Below, piece after piece: positions 48,615 to 55,279 of a DNA stretch of 64,000 nt. The DNA comes from Arthrospira sp. PCC 9108 (GTDB lineage: Bacteria; Cyanobacteriota; Cyanobacteriia; Cyanobacteriales; Microcoleaceae). The position numbers and the translations under genes were made by a program. The notes beneath the pieces were generated by a model, which was given only the letters and a program-made list of their open reading frames with translations, was not told the DNA's origin and searched no databases. Each line of letters opens with the position of its first letter. The first letter of the stretch is position 1. Where the stretch lies: assembly GCA_016745315.1 (NCBI GenBank), contig CP066886.1, forward strand, positions 6,386,501 to 6,450,500, written 5' to 3'.

Positions 48615-48654
48615 TATCAATGTACAACGATACTCCTATCAATGTACAAAGATA
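48615..48654 (+). repeat. Two iteron-like direct repeats (18 bases, period 22)
   Basis: TATCAATGTACAACGATA (48615-48632) and TATCAATGTACAAAGATA (48637-48654) differ at one base. Separation by two helical turns (22 bases) is typical of protein-binding iterons near replication origins. Confidence 0.6.
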
Positions 48655-48827
48655 TCAGACCGCCTACCTGGTTCCCTATGGGAGTCAGATTATTGGTGAA
48701 ATATTGAGGAGCCTACTCACTACCAACAAAATGCGATCGCATAATCACGACTAACCTGGCTATGACATACTGAAGCGATACCCCCAAACAACTTTTCAAC
48801 TGGTAACTTGTTTCGTCATCTCTCGCT

Positions 48828-48881
48828 GATACCTACATAATCCTAGAGAATTGATTCCCCATCGAAACCGATACCTACATA
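48828..48881 (+). repeat. Dispersed 12-base direct repeat GATACCTACATA
   Basis: Identical copies at 48828-48839 and 48870-48881, 42 bases apart (about four helical turns). With the iteron-like pair upstream, they add to a possible protein-binding array in the non-coding zone. Confidence 0.5.
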
Positions 48882-49011
48882 CCGCTAGACAAGTCTCCAA
48901 TTTATAGGGGTACTGGGTTCCGCACAGGATGATTACCCCTAATAGACGGGTTAAGGTTTTGGCTTAGGGTGTTTATTGTGGGTAAACTAGGGGTGGGTTC
49001 ATATAAACTTC

Positions 49012-49039
49012 CAATAGACTACTGGCAATAGACTACTGG
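49012..49039 (+). repeat. 14-base tandem repeat, two contiguous copies
   Basis: CAATAGACTACTGG occurs at 49012-49025 and again at 49026-49039 with no gap. It lies just before a likely terminator of the leftward gene block. Function is unknown. Confidence 0.6.
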
Positions 49040-49040
49040 C

Positions 49041-49094
49041 AAAAAATACAAACAACCCCTATCATGATAGGACACGATAAGGGTTAAGGTTGTT
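49041..49094 (-). terminator. Probable terminator at the end of the leftward gene block
   Basis: On the minus strand AACAACC (49094-49088) pairs with GGTTGTT (49057-49051), followed by a T-run (49046-49041). The loop contains a perfect 14-base palindrome, CCTATCATGATAGG (49058-49071). It lies 48 bases beyond the stop of the last leftward gene. Confidence 0.55.
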
Positions 49095-49100
49095 ATTGAG

Positions 49101-49150
49101 TTAGGGTTAGCTGTTAGGTGTTAGGTGTTAGGGTTTAGGGTTTAGCTGTT
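49101..49150. repeat. Short TTAGGGT/TTAGGTG-type heptamer repeats
   Basis: A run of degenerate heptamers (TTAGGGT, TTAGGTG, TTAGGTG, TTAGGGT, TTAGGGT, TTAGCTG) straddles the stop codon region of the adjacent leftward gene. It is simple-sequence in character, possibly grown by slippage. Confidence 0.5.
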
Positions 49151-49468
49151 ACTCATTCTGCACTTAGTAATCATAGCTAACGCTACGTCTGTTAGCTTGT
49201 CTACAATGAGTTGGTCAGATTTCCCTATGTAGATGTGATGATTGACGCTACCATCCCACCCTTTGAGGTTCCAGTAGGTAAAACCATTAATTGAGAGTTT
49301 TTTGCAAGCTGTAAATCGTTTACCATTAACCTCTACTGAAAAAGATTTATGGGTTTCTAGGTATTTAAACCATTCTAAAGAACCTACTTCGATACAGATA
49401 TTACCATGACCTACCAGAAACCCTTTGTAAGACCCTGTTAGTGTGACTACTGGGAGTAGCTTAGGCAT
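49142..49468 (-). CDS. Small protein with AP2/arm-like DNA-binding pattern
   Basis: A 108-residue protein from ATG at 49468. This start is preferred because GGGAGGTGA lies just upstream, while a longer frame begins at 49507. The pattern GSLEWFKYLETHKSFSVEV..KRFTACKK...GFTYWNLKG....HHIYIGKSDQLIVDKL resembles a beta-sheet DNA-binding domain seen in integrase arms and some mobile-element proteins. That comparison is from memory. It overlaps the gene before it by 8 bases. It is the last gene of the leftward block and lies beside the repeat zone, so binding those repeats is plausible but unproven. Confidence 0.55.
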   Translation of the reverse strand: MPKLLPVVTLTGSYKGFLVGHGNICIEVGSLEWFKYLETHKSFSVEVNGKRFTACKKLSINGFTYWNLKGWDGSVNHHIYIGKSDQLIVDKLTDVALAMITKCRMSNS

Positions 49469-49742
49469 GAAAATCACCTCCCAGTAGGATATCGCTGTTA
49501 TAACCATTAAGGTTACATTCAGGTGATATTACGTCTGAATCGAATCGAGTAATAATTGGATACTGAGATTCTACCCATTTCTCGTGTACTGCCAGAAAGT
49601 CAATAGCGTAATTATGAGCAATTTCTGCTATCGTGATTCTATCCTCACGAGTTGCTGTTAAATTATTGCCAGCTAATCTGACAAAAATCTCCCTAGCCAT
49701 TTCTGCAATAACCATCATTTTTTCTTGTTCAAACTCATTCAT
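49461..49742 (-). CDS. Small unknown protein of the element
   Basis: A 93-residue, mostly helical protein (NEFEQEKMMVIAEMAREIFVRLAGNN...). I do not recognise it. It has no membrane segment and no cysteine motif beyond one Cys. Its 3' end overlaps the following gene by 8 bases and its start lies 18 bases after the previous gene's stop, so it belongs to the same transcription unit. Confidence 0.55.
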   Translation of the reverse strand: MNEFEQEKMMVIAEMAREIFVRLAGNNLTATREDRITIAEIAHNYAIDFLAVHEKWVESQYPIITRFDSDVISPECNLNGYNSDILLGGDFHA

Positions 49743-49760
49743 GGCTTTATTTCCTATTGA

Positions 49761-50039
49761 TTAATTGAACTTGTGATCATCATTATCGGGGTGATTTTGA
49801 TTATTGTTGTGTTCTGTAATTTTTGCATTAAGCAAGGCTTCAATGCCTTTGAGTAACTCGATTTCCGCGTTTAAAAAATGCCTGTGGATTTGAATAAATT
49901 CGACAATTTCGTCGAATTGTTCAGATGTGATAGCAAGTTCTACTAAGTCAAGTAATCCTACCGCGTTAGGGTTTAATCGATTGCTCATGTAGCTATATTC
50001 TACTACGTTTAATCCGGGCGTACTTGATTTGATTGACAT
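49761..50039 (-). CDS. Small unknown protein of the element
   Basis: A 92-residue acidic, helical protein. A leucine-rich stretch (LLDLVELAITSEQFDEIVEFIQIH) is followed by a polar, Asn/Asp/His-rich tail. The ATG at 50039 has AAAGGAT upstream as a ribosome binding site. No family is recognised. It may bind DNA or protein; nothing in the sequence decides this. Confidence 0.55.
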   Translation of the reverse strand: MSIKSSTPGLNVVEYSYMSNRLNPNAVGLLDLVELAITSEQFDEIVEFIQIHRHFLNAEIELLKGIEALLNAKITEHNNNQNHPDNDDHKFN

Positions 50040-50099
50040 GGATTTATCCTTTGATAGTGGTTAAGTTGTGATAGTTTAACGTCATTTCGGACGGGTTTG

Positions 50100-50322
50100 T
50101 TACTCAATTTTAGTCAGCAAATGTTTAATGTAATTAAGTTGTTTTAGGAGTAATTGTTCCTTTGCGACTGCCAGGGAATACTCGGTTTGACAATCATTCA
50201 TTATTGTTATCAAAGTATCCTTAGCGTCTTGTTTGGTAGCATTGTAAATCGTGGTGTCTACCATTTGTTTAAACGTTTTTAAACCTTGTTTGAGTAATAG
50301 CGTCAATGTTATTTTGAGTCAT
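50100..50322 (-). CDS. Small helical protein of the element (apparent frameshift near start)
   Basis: A strong ribosome binding site (AAGGAGGGAAT) precedes an ATG at 50322, but its frame closes after 18 codons. Removing one A from the run just downstream joins it to the 50306-50100 frame, giving about 73 residues. The sequence is helical and polar (LLLKQGLKTFKQMVDTTIYNATKQ...YIKHLLTKIE). It is unknown. The indel, again in a homopolymer, matches the pattern seen across the window. Confidence 0.5.
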
Positions 50323-50377
50323 TTTAATTCCCTCCTTAAATAATTTGTTTCCAAACGTTTTTTACCGTTTTGATTAA

Positions 50378-50678
50378 TCATTGAATAGCCCTGCTTTTCA
50401 TTAGATTAGTCAACTCTGAAACATTAACGCGACTATCAAGATATCCATCTGTTTTAGCTCTCTCAATGGCTTCTTTTTAACGCTTTCGGGTCGATATCAG
50501 TTACAACCTCGGTTAACTCAGGACATCCCGCGTTAATTGCCTGATTGTTTTGTTTCATTTTTGCCTCAATACTTTGAGTGATAAAACTGTCTAAAAATTG
50601 TTCAGTACCTGATGATATAGTCAAGATTTTTTCATTAACAAAAATCCCAGTAATCATTGAAGCGTTTAATTGATTCAT
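50378..50678 (-). CDS. Small unknown protein of the element (apparent frameshift near end)
   Basis: The ATG at 50678 opens MNQLNASMITGIFVNEKILTIS; removing one A near 50475 extends it past the early stop to AIERAKTDGYLDSRVNVSELTNLMKSRAIQ at 50378, about 99 residues. It overlaps the end of the ATPase gene by 44 bases and lacks a ribosome binding site. Its start may therefore instead be the true C-terminus of the ATPase, shifted in frame. Nothing identifies the function. Confidence 0.45.
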
Positions 50679-51540
50679 TGATAGATAATTGATAAATCAA
50701 TGAATGAGTGACAATAATTTCACTTGATAACCTAGCGTTAATGATATCTTTTTTGTGTTTCTGTAGTTGTTTTTTGACCTTGCTGTATTGATTGCAGTTA
50801 TCGATATTTCTCCAGAAAATTTCTAATTGAGATGATAATTTATCAAGCGTAATATCCTCTACATCGTTTAAATCACTTAACTCGTAACTATTCCCCCTAT
50901 ATTCCTCTGATGTCATAGTCTCTCGTTTTTTAAACCATATAGGAAACATCCGTCTTTTGAGTTCGTTTAACTCCCACAATGTCCACAATGGATGTATTGA
51001 ATTAATCACCTTTAAAGCGAAAGCATTAAAAATCATGTTAGTTCCCGGTGTCTGACTACTGATGGTTATTCGGCTATTTTTGCGGTTTAACACCTTTGAA
51101 AAGCGATAACATATTCTCATTTTCAATTAATAAAGCTCAGGGGTGATATCTTCCCATACCAATATAAAATTTTTCTCAAATTCACATTGAAGGGGGTCAT
51201 AAAATCGTTCATGTTGTATCTTGTTTCTCAGTGAAGCGAAAGTGCTATTAGCAAGCACCGAGGTTGTCTTGTATAGTTCAGATGCTACGGTAGCTATCTG
51301 TGACTTTCCAGTACCGCTAGACCCCCAAAGGAACAGGATACCAGCGGTAGACATTAACGTTACTGGAGACGCTATAAACGAGGCGATAATTGGAAACTGA
51401 ATATCAGGATATGGCAGAACACAGACAGCCCGTAAAACAGACTCTAATTGCTCACCCAGGTTGCCTTCTGTGATTATTTCTTCTAGTTCAGATGACATCT
51501 GACTTCTAATTAGTCTATAATCAATATAGTCCTCAGACAT
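50635..51540 (-). CDS. P-loop ATPase (helicase-like) of the element, two apparent frameshifts
   Basis: Walker A is LFLWGSSGTGKSQ near residue 68, and a Walker B-like FILVWEDIT lies near 130. The frame closes with TAA at 51127. A short run in another frame (ENENMLSLFKGV) links it to the following frame (KNSRITISSQTPGTN...IHPLWTLWELNELKRRMFPIWFKK). This needs one base lost near 51133 and one gained at 51084-51085, giving about 301 residues. ITISSQ is a plausible sensor-1 strand. The order suits an SF3/AAA+ helicase or packaging ATPase. AAGAGG lies upstream of the ATG at 51540. The family is not named with confidence. Confidence 0.55.
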
Positions 51541-51623
51541 GGTAGTAACCTCTTATCGCTCTTGACTTGTTGACATGGTATGGTGGTTATTCCCCCTAAA
51601 TATTTAGGGGGATTTATTTGTGA

Positions 51624-51778
51624 CTACATTAATCGCAGTAATTCAATTAATGCAATTAATACATTAGAATCAAGTTGTTTAACCTTGTTATAAAGACTCT
51701 CAAAGCTAGGGTCACAATCCAAAACCTTAGCCCCTTCTGTTAACCTTTCCTCGAAGGTTTTGTATTTTGCCTTTCCAT
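51624..51778 (-). CDS. Very small helical protein of the element (apparent frameshift)
   Basis: GGGGGA lies 4 bases before an ATG at 51778. One more A in the run at 51765-51768 gives about 51 residues (MERQKYKTFEERLTEGAKVLDCDP...). Without it the frame closes at once. The same sequence is also open, in another frame, downstream of the preceding gene's TAG, which first suggested stop-codon read-through. Confidence 0.4.
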
Positions 51779-51806
51779 TAAATCCCCCTTTTTTGCTGGA
51801 TTTAGA

Positions 51807-52124
51807 CTAAATAAAGGTATCGATATCAGCGGCAGAATAGCCCGCTATATTGCTATCAAAAGGGGCGATATCCTCAATGTAGAATAGATTGACTCTTTCT
51901 ATCTCTATATCATCCCCTGGCTCACTAGACAGTATTTTGTTGGCAGGTCTTACCGCCGCCTGTCCTAGGTTGATAGTGGCAGTGAACATCATAGACCCGT
52001 CAGTTAATCCTGTATCGCTTTGGATTAACTTTAGCAATGCTAACTCTGGCATTGTAGGGTTATATTCCCGTTTTTTGCCCTGAAATTCCGTTTCGTATTT
52101 TTCAATGCAAAACCGAACAGCCAT
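51807..52124 (-). CDS. Unknown protein of the element
   Basis: About 105 residues from ATG at 52124; an upstream GTG at 52205 is possible but less likely, since the gene before it ends at 52162. The sequence starts MAVRFCIEKYETEFQGKKREY and includes ALLKLIQSDTGLTDGSMMFTATINLG and an acidic end. It is probably a mixed alpha/beta fold; single-stranded DNA binding is conceivable but unsupported. The next gene is 28 bases downstream. Confidence 0.5.
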   Translation of the reverse strand: MAVRFCIEKYETEFQGKKREYNPTMPELALLKLIQSDTGLTDGSMMFTATINLGQAAVRPANKILSSEPGDDIEIERVNLFYIEDIAPFDSNIAGYSAADIDTFI

Positions 52125-52161
52125 TAGTTCTTTATCACCTTGGGAATAACCCCAGTCTCTA

Positions 52162-52661
52162 TCATTGAAATTCTGAAAATCCCCAGAAATACCCTTTCCG
52201 AACACCCATAAATGGGGTGGCTTTATCCGTAGTTGTGTATATTAAATGACCAGAAAAGTTCCTGTTTCACCGGGCTTAACTGCACTGCAATAACTAAATT
52301 TATCGTCCTGTTTTTTGCCGTAATAACCTATTGACATTTTAGTTTTCCTTTGATGATTGATTGCTACGTTAGATATCATGTTGCAGATATTCCAAAACTG
52401 AGAGTTCCCGACTATAGAAACCCGTAGCATCCCATTACTTAGCCTCGCTATACAGGAGCCTTGATAATCCCCTCTGGGAAAATAGCAGCCCGTGTATTCT
52501 TTAGTGAGGTCTCTAATTTTTTGGGTGTGGTGTTCCTTTATCGGTGTTACCATCCGATAAGCTATTTGAGCCGTTTCGGGCTTAAACAGATGTGGGTTGT
52601 AGGTGGCATTTACCAACTTCCCTGTGATGGTAAAAATGCCCTTATAATGCAGTTTATTCAT
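52162..52661 (-). CDS. Unknown protein of the element (apparent frameshift)
   Basis: The frame from 52661 closes at 52242. One lost base near 52249 restores HLIYTTTDKATPFMGVRKGYFWGFSEFQ to a stop at 52162, about 166 residues. The N-terminus (NKLHYKGIFTITGKLVNATYNPHLF) is beta-rich, with Cys residues at CYFPRG, SCIARL and CNMIS. No known motif was found. It overlaps the nuclease gene stop by 8 bases, so they share one message. Confidence 0.5.
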
Positions 52662-53082
52662 TATTTGCCTTCACAAAATTAGTTAATTCTCCCTGTTCTT
52701 TTAGGGTACGCAACAAATCATCAAGTACATCAACGTTAGTAAGCGTGATACCCTGCCAGCGGTATGATTGCCCCCTAACAACAAACCAAGATTGATTAAC
52801 TAAGCTAGGGTTAAGATATTGCAACAGTTGCATTTTTAACTTAAAAGCATCTGTTAATACTCCTTTGGCTTCAATGTAACGATTGAAAAATGGGGAGTAA
52901 AAATCCGGTGTCCAGGTGATGTTTTTCCAGGGTTTCTGATTTTCAATTAACGTCATCTTGGGATGAACAATTAATTGTTCATCGTATTTTTTCAAGAGAT
53001 GATAAACTCTACACTCTAAAGCACTGGGGAAATAATGCCCGTCTATTTGTTGCCCTCGTGCATTGTACTTATTCATCTTCAT
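52654..53082 (-). CDS. DUF1064-like phage-type endonuclease (PD-(D/E)XK)
   Basis: About 142 residues. The opening KYNARGQQIDGHYFPSALECRVYHLL matches the KYNAK...DG..F.S..E start of DUF1064 proteins. WTPDFYSP gives the active-site aspartate, and YIEAKGVLTDAFKLKMQLL gives the E-x-K. The acids thus appear in the right order for a PD-(D/E)XK nuclease. Such proteins occur in phages and may resolve DNA junctions. It overlaps the gene before it by about 14 bases. This is the clearest virus-related enzyme of the element. Confidence 0.7.
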   Translation of the reverse strand: MKMNKYNARGQQIDGHYFPSALECRVYHLLKKYDEQLIVHPKMTLIENQKPWKNITWTPDFYSPFFNRYIEAKGVLTDAFKLKMQLLQYLNPSLVNQSWFVVRGQSYRWQGITLTNVDVLDDLLRTLKEQGELTNFVKANNE

Positions 53083-53428
53083 CACAAAAAACCTCTGTAC
53101 TTTTTTTCCTGTCGTCGGGCTCTCTGTCGCCGCCGTTTTCCGCCTGGTAAATATTCCATTCCTCTCGATAATATTCGAGACTTTCGCTCAAGATTTCCTC
53201 GAGTTTGTCGGGATGTAACGGAATCAATTTTTTGAGCAATTCCCCTATAAAATAGGAGATAAAGCCTTTGTCAAACTTAACAAGAGTGGATTGGTATTGT
53301 ATCTCAGCTCGCTTGTAAGAAACGGGAATTTTAATGTATCGGGAATGCCCTATATACATCAATGGCGTTAGCGTGATGTTTCTGAGGTTTAGCCTAACCT
53401 CAGTCCAGTGGCTCAGTTTCCATGTCAT
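53069..53428 (-). CDS. Unknown protein upstream of the nuclease
   Basis: A 119-residue protein. The first 75 residues look beta-rich (WTEVRLNLRNITLTPLMYIGHSRYIKIPVS), then a helical stretch (FIGELLKKLIPLHPDKLEEILSESLEYYREEW) and an acidic C-terminal tail. It has no motif I recognise. Its stop overlaps the nuclease start region. It is expressed with it, since no gap is present. Confidence 0.5.
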   Translation of the reverse strand: MTWKLSHWTEVRLNLRNITLTPLMYIGHSRYIKIPVSYKRAEIQYQSTLVKFDKGFISYFIGELLKKLIPLHPDKLEEILSESLEYYREEWNIYQAENGGDREPDDRKKSTEVFCDEDE

Positions 53429-53450
53429 AATTGCCCTGTGCTTAGTGGCT

Positions 53451-53517
53451 ACCGCTTATGTGCTTTTAAAATAGAGTCCCTAAAATAGAGTCCCTAAAAA
53501 ATTTACACATAAGCGGT
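53451..53517. terminator. Inverted repeat with a tandem repeat in its loop
   Basis: ACCGCTTATGTG (53451-53462) pairs with CACATAAGCGGT (53506-53517). The 43-base loop carries two copies of AAAATAGAGTCCCT-type units (from about 53469). It lies between two leftward genes. It may stop or process the message, or bind a regulator. Confidence 0.45.
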
Positions 53518-53535
53518 TTTGTTTTTGGTGTGGGA

Positions 53536-54000
53536 TTAGTCCAACCAACTTGAGAACGGAGATGGCTCTGATACGTCATCCCCTAGACTCCCCTCGGAAC
53601 TCAGTAGATGGTCTTCGAGGGCGTTAATATCATCTTGGATGGCTCCCGTAACCTTACGAGGTAGCTTTACTCCACCTGCTTTTAATAGCGTCAGGATTGC
53701 GTTGGTGACTCGTTTAAGTGTGGCAATCTCTGAATATGTCAGATAAAAGGTATTTGAGTTGATAATCTCCGACGTTTGGAGTTTGTTGGTCAATGATTGA
53801 ATTAATGAAGTTTTGGGGTAAGGAAGGTAAGTATTAACCAACTCCAGAAACTTAGTAAACTGATTAAACCGACTCAACGTCTCTTGGTATTCTGTAGGAG
53901 TCAATACTTTATTAGTATTGACATTAGTTACATTTTCTACAGTTACGCTACCTTCAATTGATTCTGTAACTGTATAGTTACCTTGCTCTTTTGAATTCAC
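53536..54000 (-). CDS. Unknown protein heading the replication-type gene block
   Basis: A 154-residue protein. A polar N-terminal part rich in Thr/Val/Asn (NYTVTESIEGSVTVENVTNVNTNK) is followed by helical segments (TEYQETLSRFNQFTKFLELVN, then EIATLKRVTNAILTLLKAG) and an acidic end. No family is recognised. The AT-rich stretch of 190 bases upstream would hold its promoter. It lies at the start of a block with the nuclease and the ATPase. Confidence 0.5.
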   Translation of the reverse strand: MNSKEQGNYTVTESIEGSVTVENVTNVNTNKVLTPTEYQETLSRFNQFTKFLELVNTYLPYPKTSLIQSLTNKLQTSEIINSNTFYLTYSEIATLKRVTNAILTLLKAGGVKLPRKVTGAIQDDINALEDHLLSSEGSLGDDVSEPSPFSSWLD

Positions 54001-54190
54001 TGTATTTAATTAAAATTATCTTATCTAATTAATTTATTAAAAATAAACATAAATTATACAATTTACACTTATTTATAAAAATATCAAGTATTACATTAAG
54101 TATATATAGAATGTACAAATAATAACCAATACAAAAAACTCGTTAATCCTATTTTGTGAGTTAACGGGTATATACTTAGTAACAAGATAG
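54001..54190 (-). promoter_or_regulatory. AT-rich intergenic region with probable promoter and terminator
   Basis: Nearly 80 percent A+T by eye between two leftward genes. On the minus strand AACTC...GAGTT followed by a T-run (about 54160-54136) could end the upstream block. The part nearer 54001 is rich in TATAAT-like words and would serve the gene starting at 54000. No ORF is present. Confidence 0.4.
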
Positions 54191-54193
54191 TTA

Positions 54194-54835
54194 TTATGGA
54201 TTGTTGCCTGTTGTCTCAGGTAAAGCGCTAAGGTTTCCTTGTACTTGATTAGCTGCTTCAGTTCTACCTGTGGTTAGTTCTCCTAGGTTATCGAGGGTAA
54301 TTTCAGATTCAGCCGGAATACGAAACATTGAGTTATAGGTTCTAATACTCGCGGGTTGTTTGCTCCAGTAATGAGCAAAAACATATAGCAAGGAATTAAT
54401 CGAGAAAATTTGAGGAACTTTTAAACCAATAAATCTTAGCTTCCTATCACCCGCGTTAACTCCTGATGTGCGATATGTTCTCCATACTCCACCCATAGAG
54501 GCAGGAGCTTCTACAAAAATCTTTGTGTACTCTATACGTTTCCATGACCTAACTCTAGCCCCTGGTATGATATTACGCCTATTAGCATTAGTTGATGTAG
54601 TTCCACTAACGGGAGGTCTCCAGATAGTTAAGTCTCGCACCAGGACGGGTTCCTGTGTTACGGCGTTATCGGATAGCGTATAAAGCAGCAACATAGGCAT
54701 TGGGATAACATACTTTGATGTCTTGTCTACTGGAGCCTCAACCATCAAACTCCTGCCGATACAAGTGCCTTTCGGTTCCGCTAGTTTAGCAACAAAATTT
54801 GCTTTATATTTATCGTAAGCATCATTTAATGGCAT
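54194..54835 (-). CDS. Unknown protein, candidate structural protein
   Basis: A 213-residue protein with no membrane segment or enzyme motif. It has the look of a beta-sandwich or virion protein: YVIPMPMLLLYTLSDN, VRDLTIWRPPVSGTT, VWRTYRTSGVN and LRFIGLKVPQIF, and a polar C-terminal tail ending in PETTGNNP. It is followed upstream in the same direction by a small 81-residue gene and a 565-residue gene. I do not recognise a family. The structural role rests on layout and composition. Confidence 0.5.
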   Translation of the reverse strand: MPLNDAYDKYKANFVAKLAEPKGTCIGRSLMVEAPVDKTSKYVIPMPMLLLYTLSDNAVTQEPVLVRDLTIWRPPVSGTTSTNANRRNIIPGARVRSWKRIEYTKIFVEAPASMGGVWRTYRTSGVNAGDRKLRFIGLKVPQIFSINSLLYVFAHYWSKQPASIRTYNSMFRIPAESEITLDNLGELTTGRTEAANQVQGNLSALPETTGNNP

Positions 54836-54915
54836 AATTTAACCTCATTAATTATCAAACAAAACCTTAGATAGGTAGACATTAACACTATTGTTGTCTA
54901 CCTAGTTAATGAACC

Positions 54916-55161
54916 CTAGTCAACAAAAACAGCAATAGCTTCTACATCGATAGAGCCATTAGTAGCATCCAAAACATCATCAGTAGGGATTGTTAGGGAT
55001 ACTGTCACAGCTCCAGTTGCCATGTTGCGGGTATAAGCTGTAACTACCGTTACACCATTAGGGTTTCTAGTTGCGTTTATCTGTGCACGTTGAACTTGCT
55101 CGATAACTTCTAACAATTGGTGTTCGAGAGTGGGACCATTAAGAGTTACGGGGCTTGCCAT
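54916..55161 (-). CDS. Small unknown protein, possible minor structural protein
   Basis: About 81 residues from ATG at 55161, chosen because AGAGG lies 8 bases before it; the ATG at 55167 is too close. The sequence has one helix (LEHQLLEVIEQVQRAQI), then beta strands (VTVVTAYTRNMATGAVTVSLTIPTDD). No cysteine is present. It could decorate or join a virion, but nothing proves it. Unknown family. Confidence 0.5.
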   Translation of the reverse strand: MASPVTLNGPTLEHQLLEVIEQVQRAQINATRNPNGVTVVTAYTRNMATGAVTVSLTIPTDDVLDATNGSIDVEAIAVFVD

Positions 55162-55279
55162 AGTCATTACCTCTAATAAATCAATAGTAATAAGATAGCA
55201 CCAAACTGATATAGGTGTTAGCTATATTTTCGTTAAGGAAATGCTACATATATGTAGCTTCTATTCAATGAAAACTACA

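Noticed and set aside
48600..49140. Short repeats considered as a CRISPR array.
   Set aside because: Units are 12-18 bases, only two copies each, with no regular spacers or cas genes.
51624..52124. An in-frame TAG at 51807 followed by open, protein-like sequence suggested stop-codon read-through.
   Set aside because: A ribosome binding site and ATG at 51778 mark a separate small gene; one missing A explains the shared frame better.
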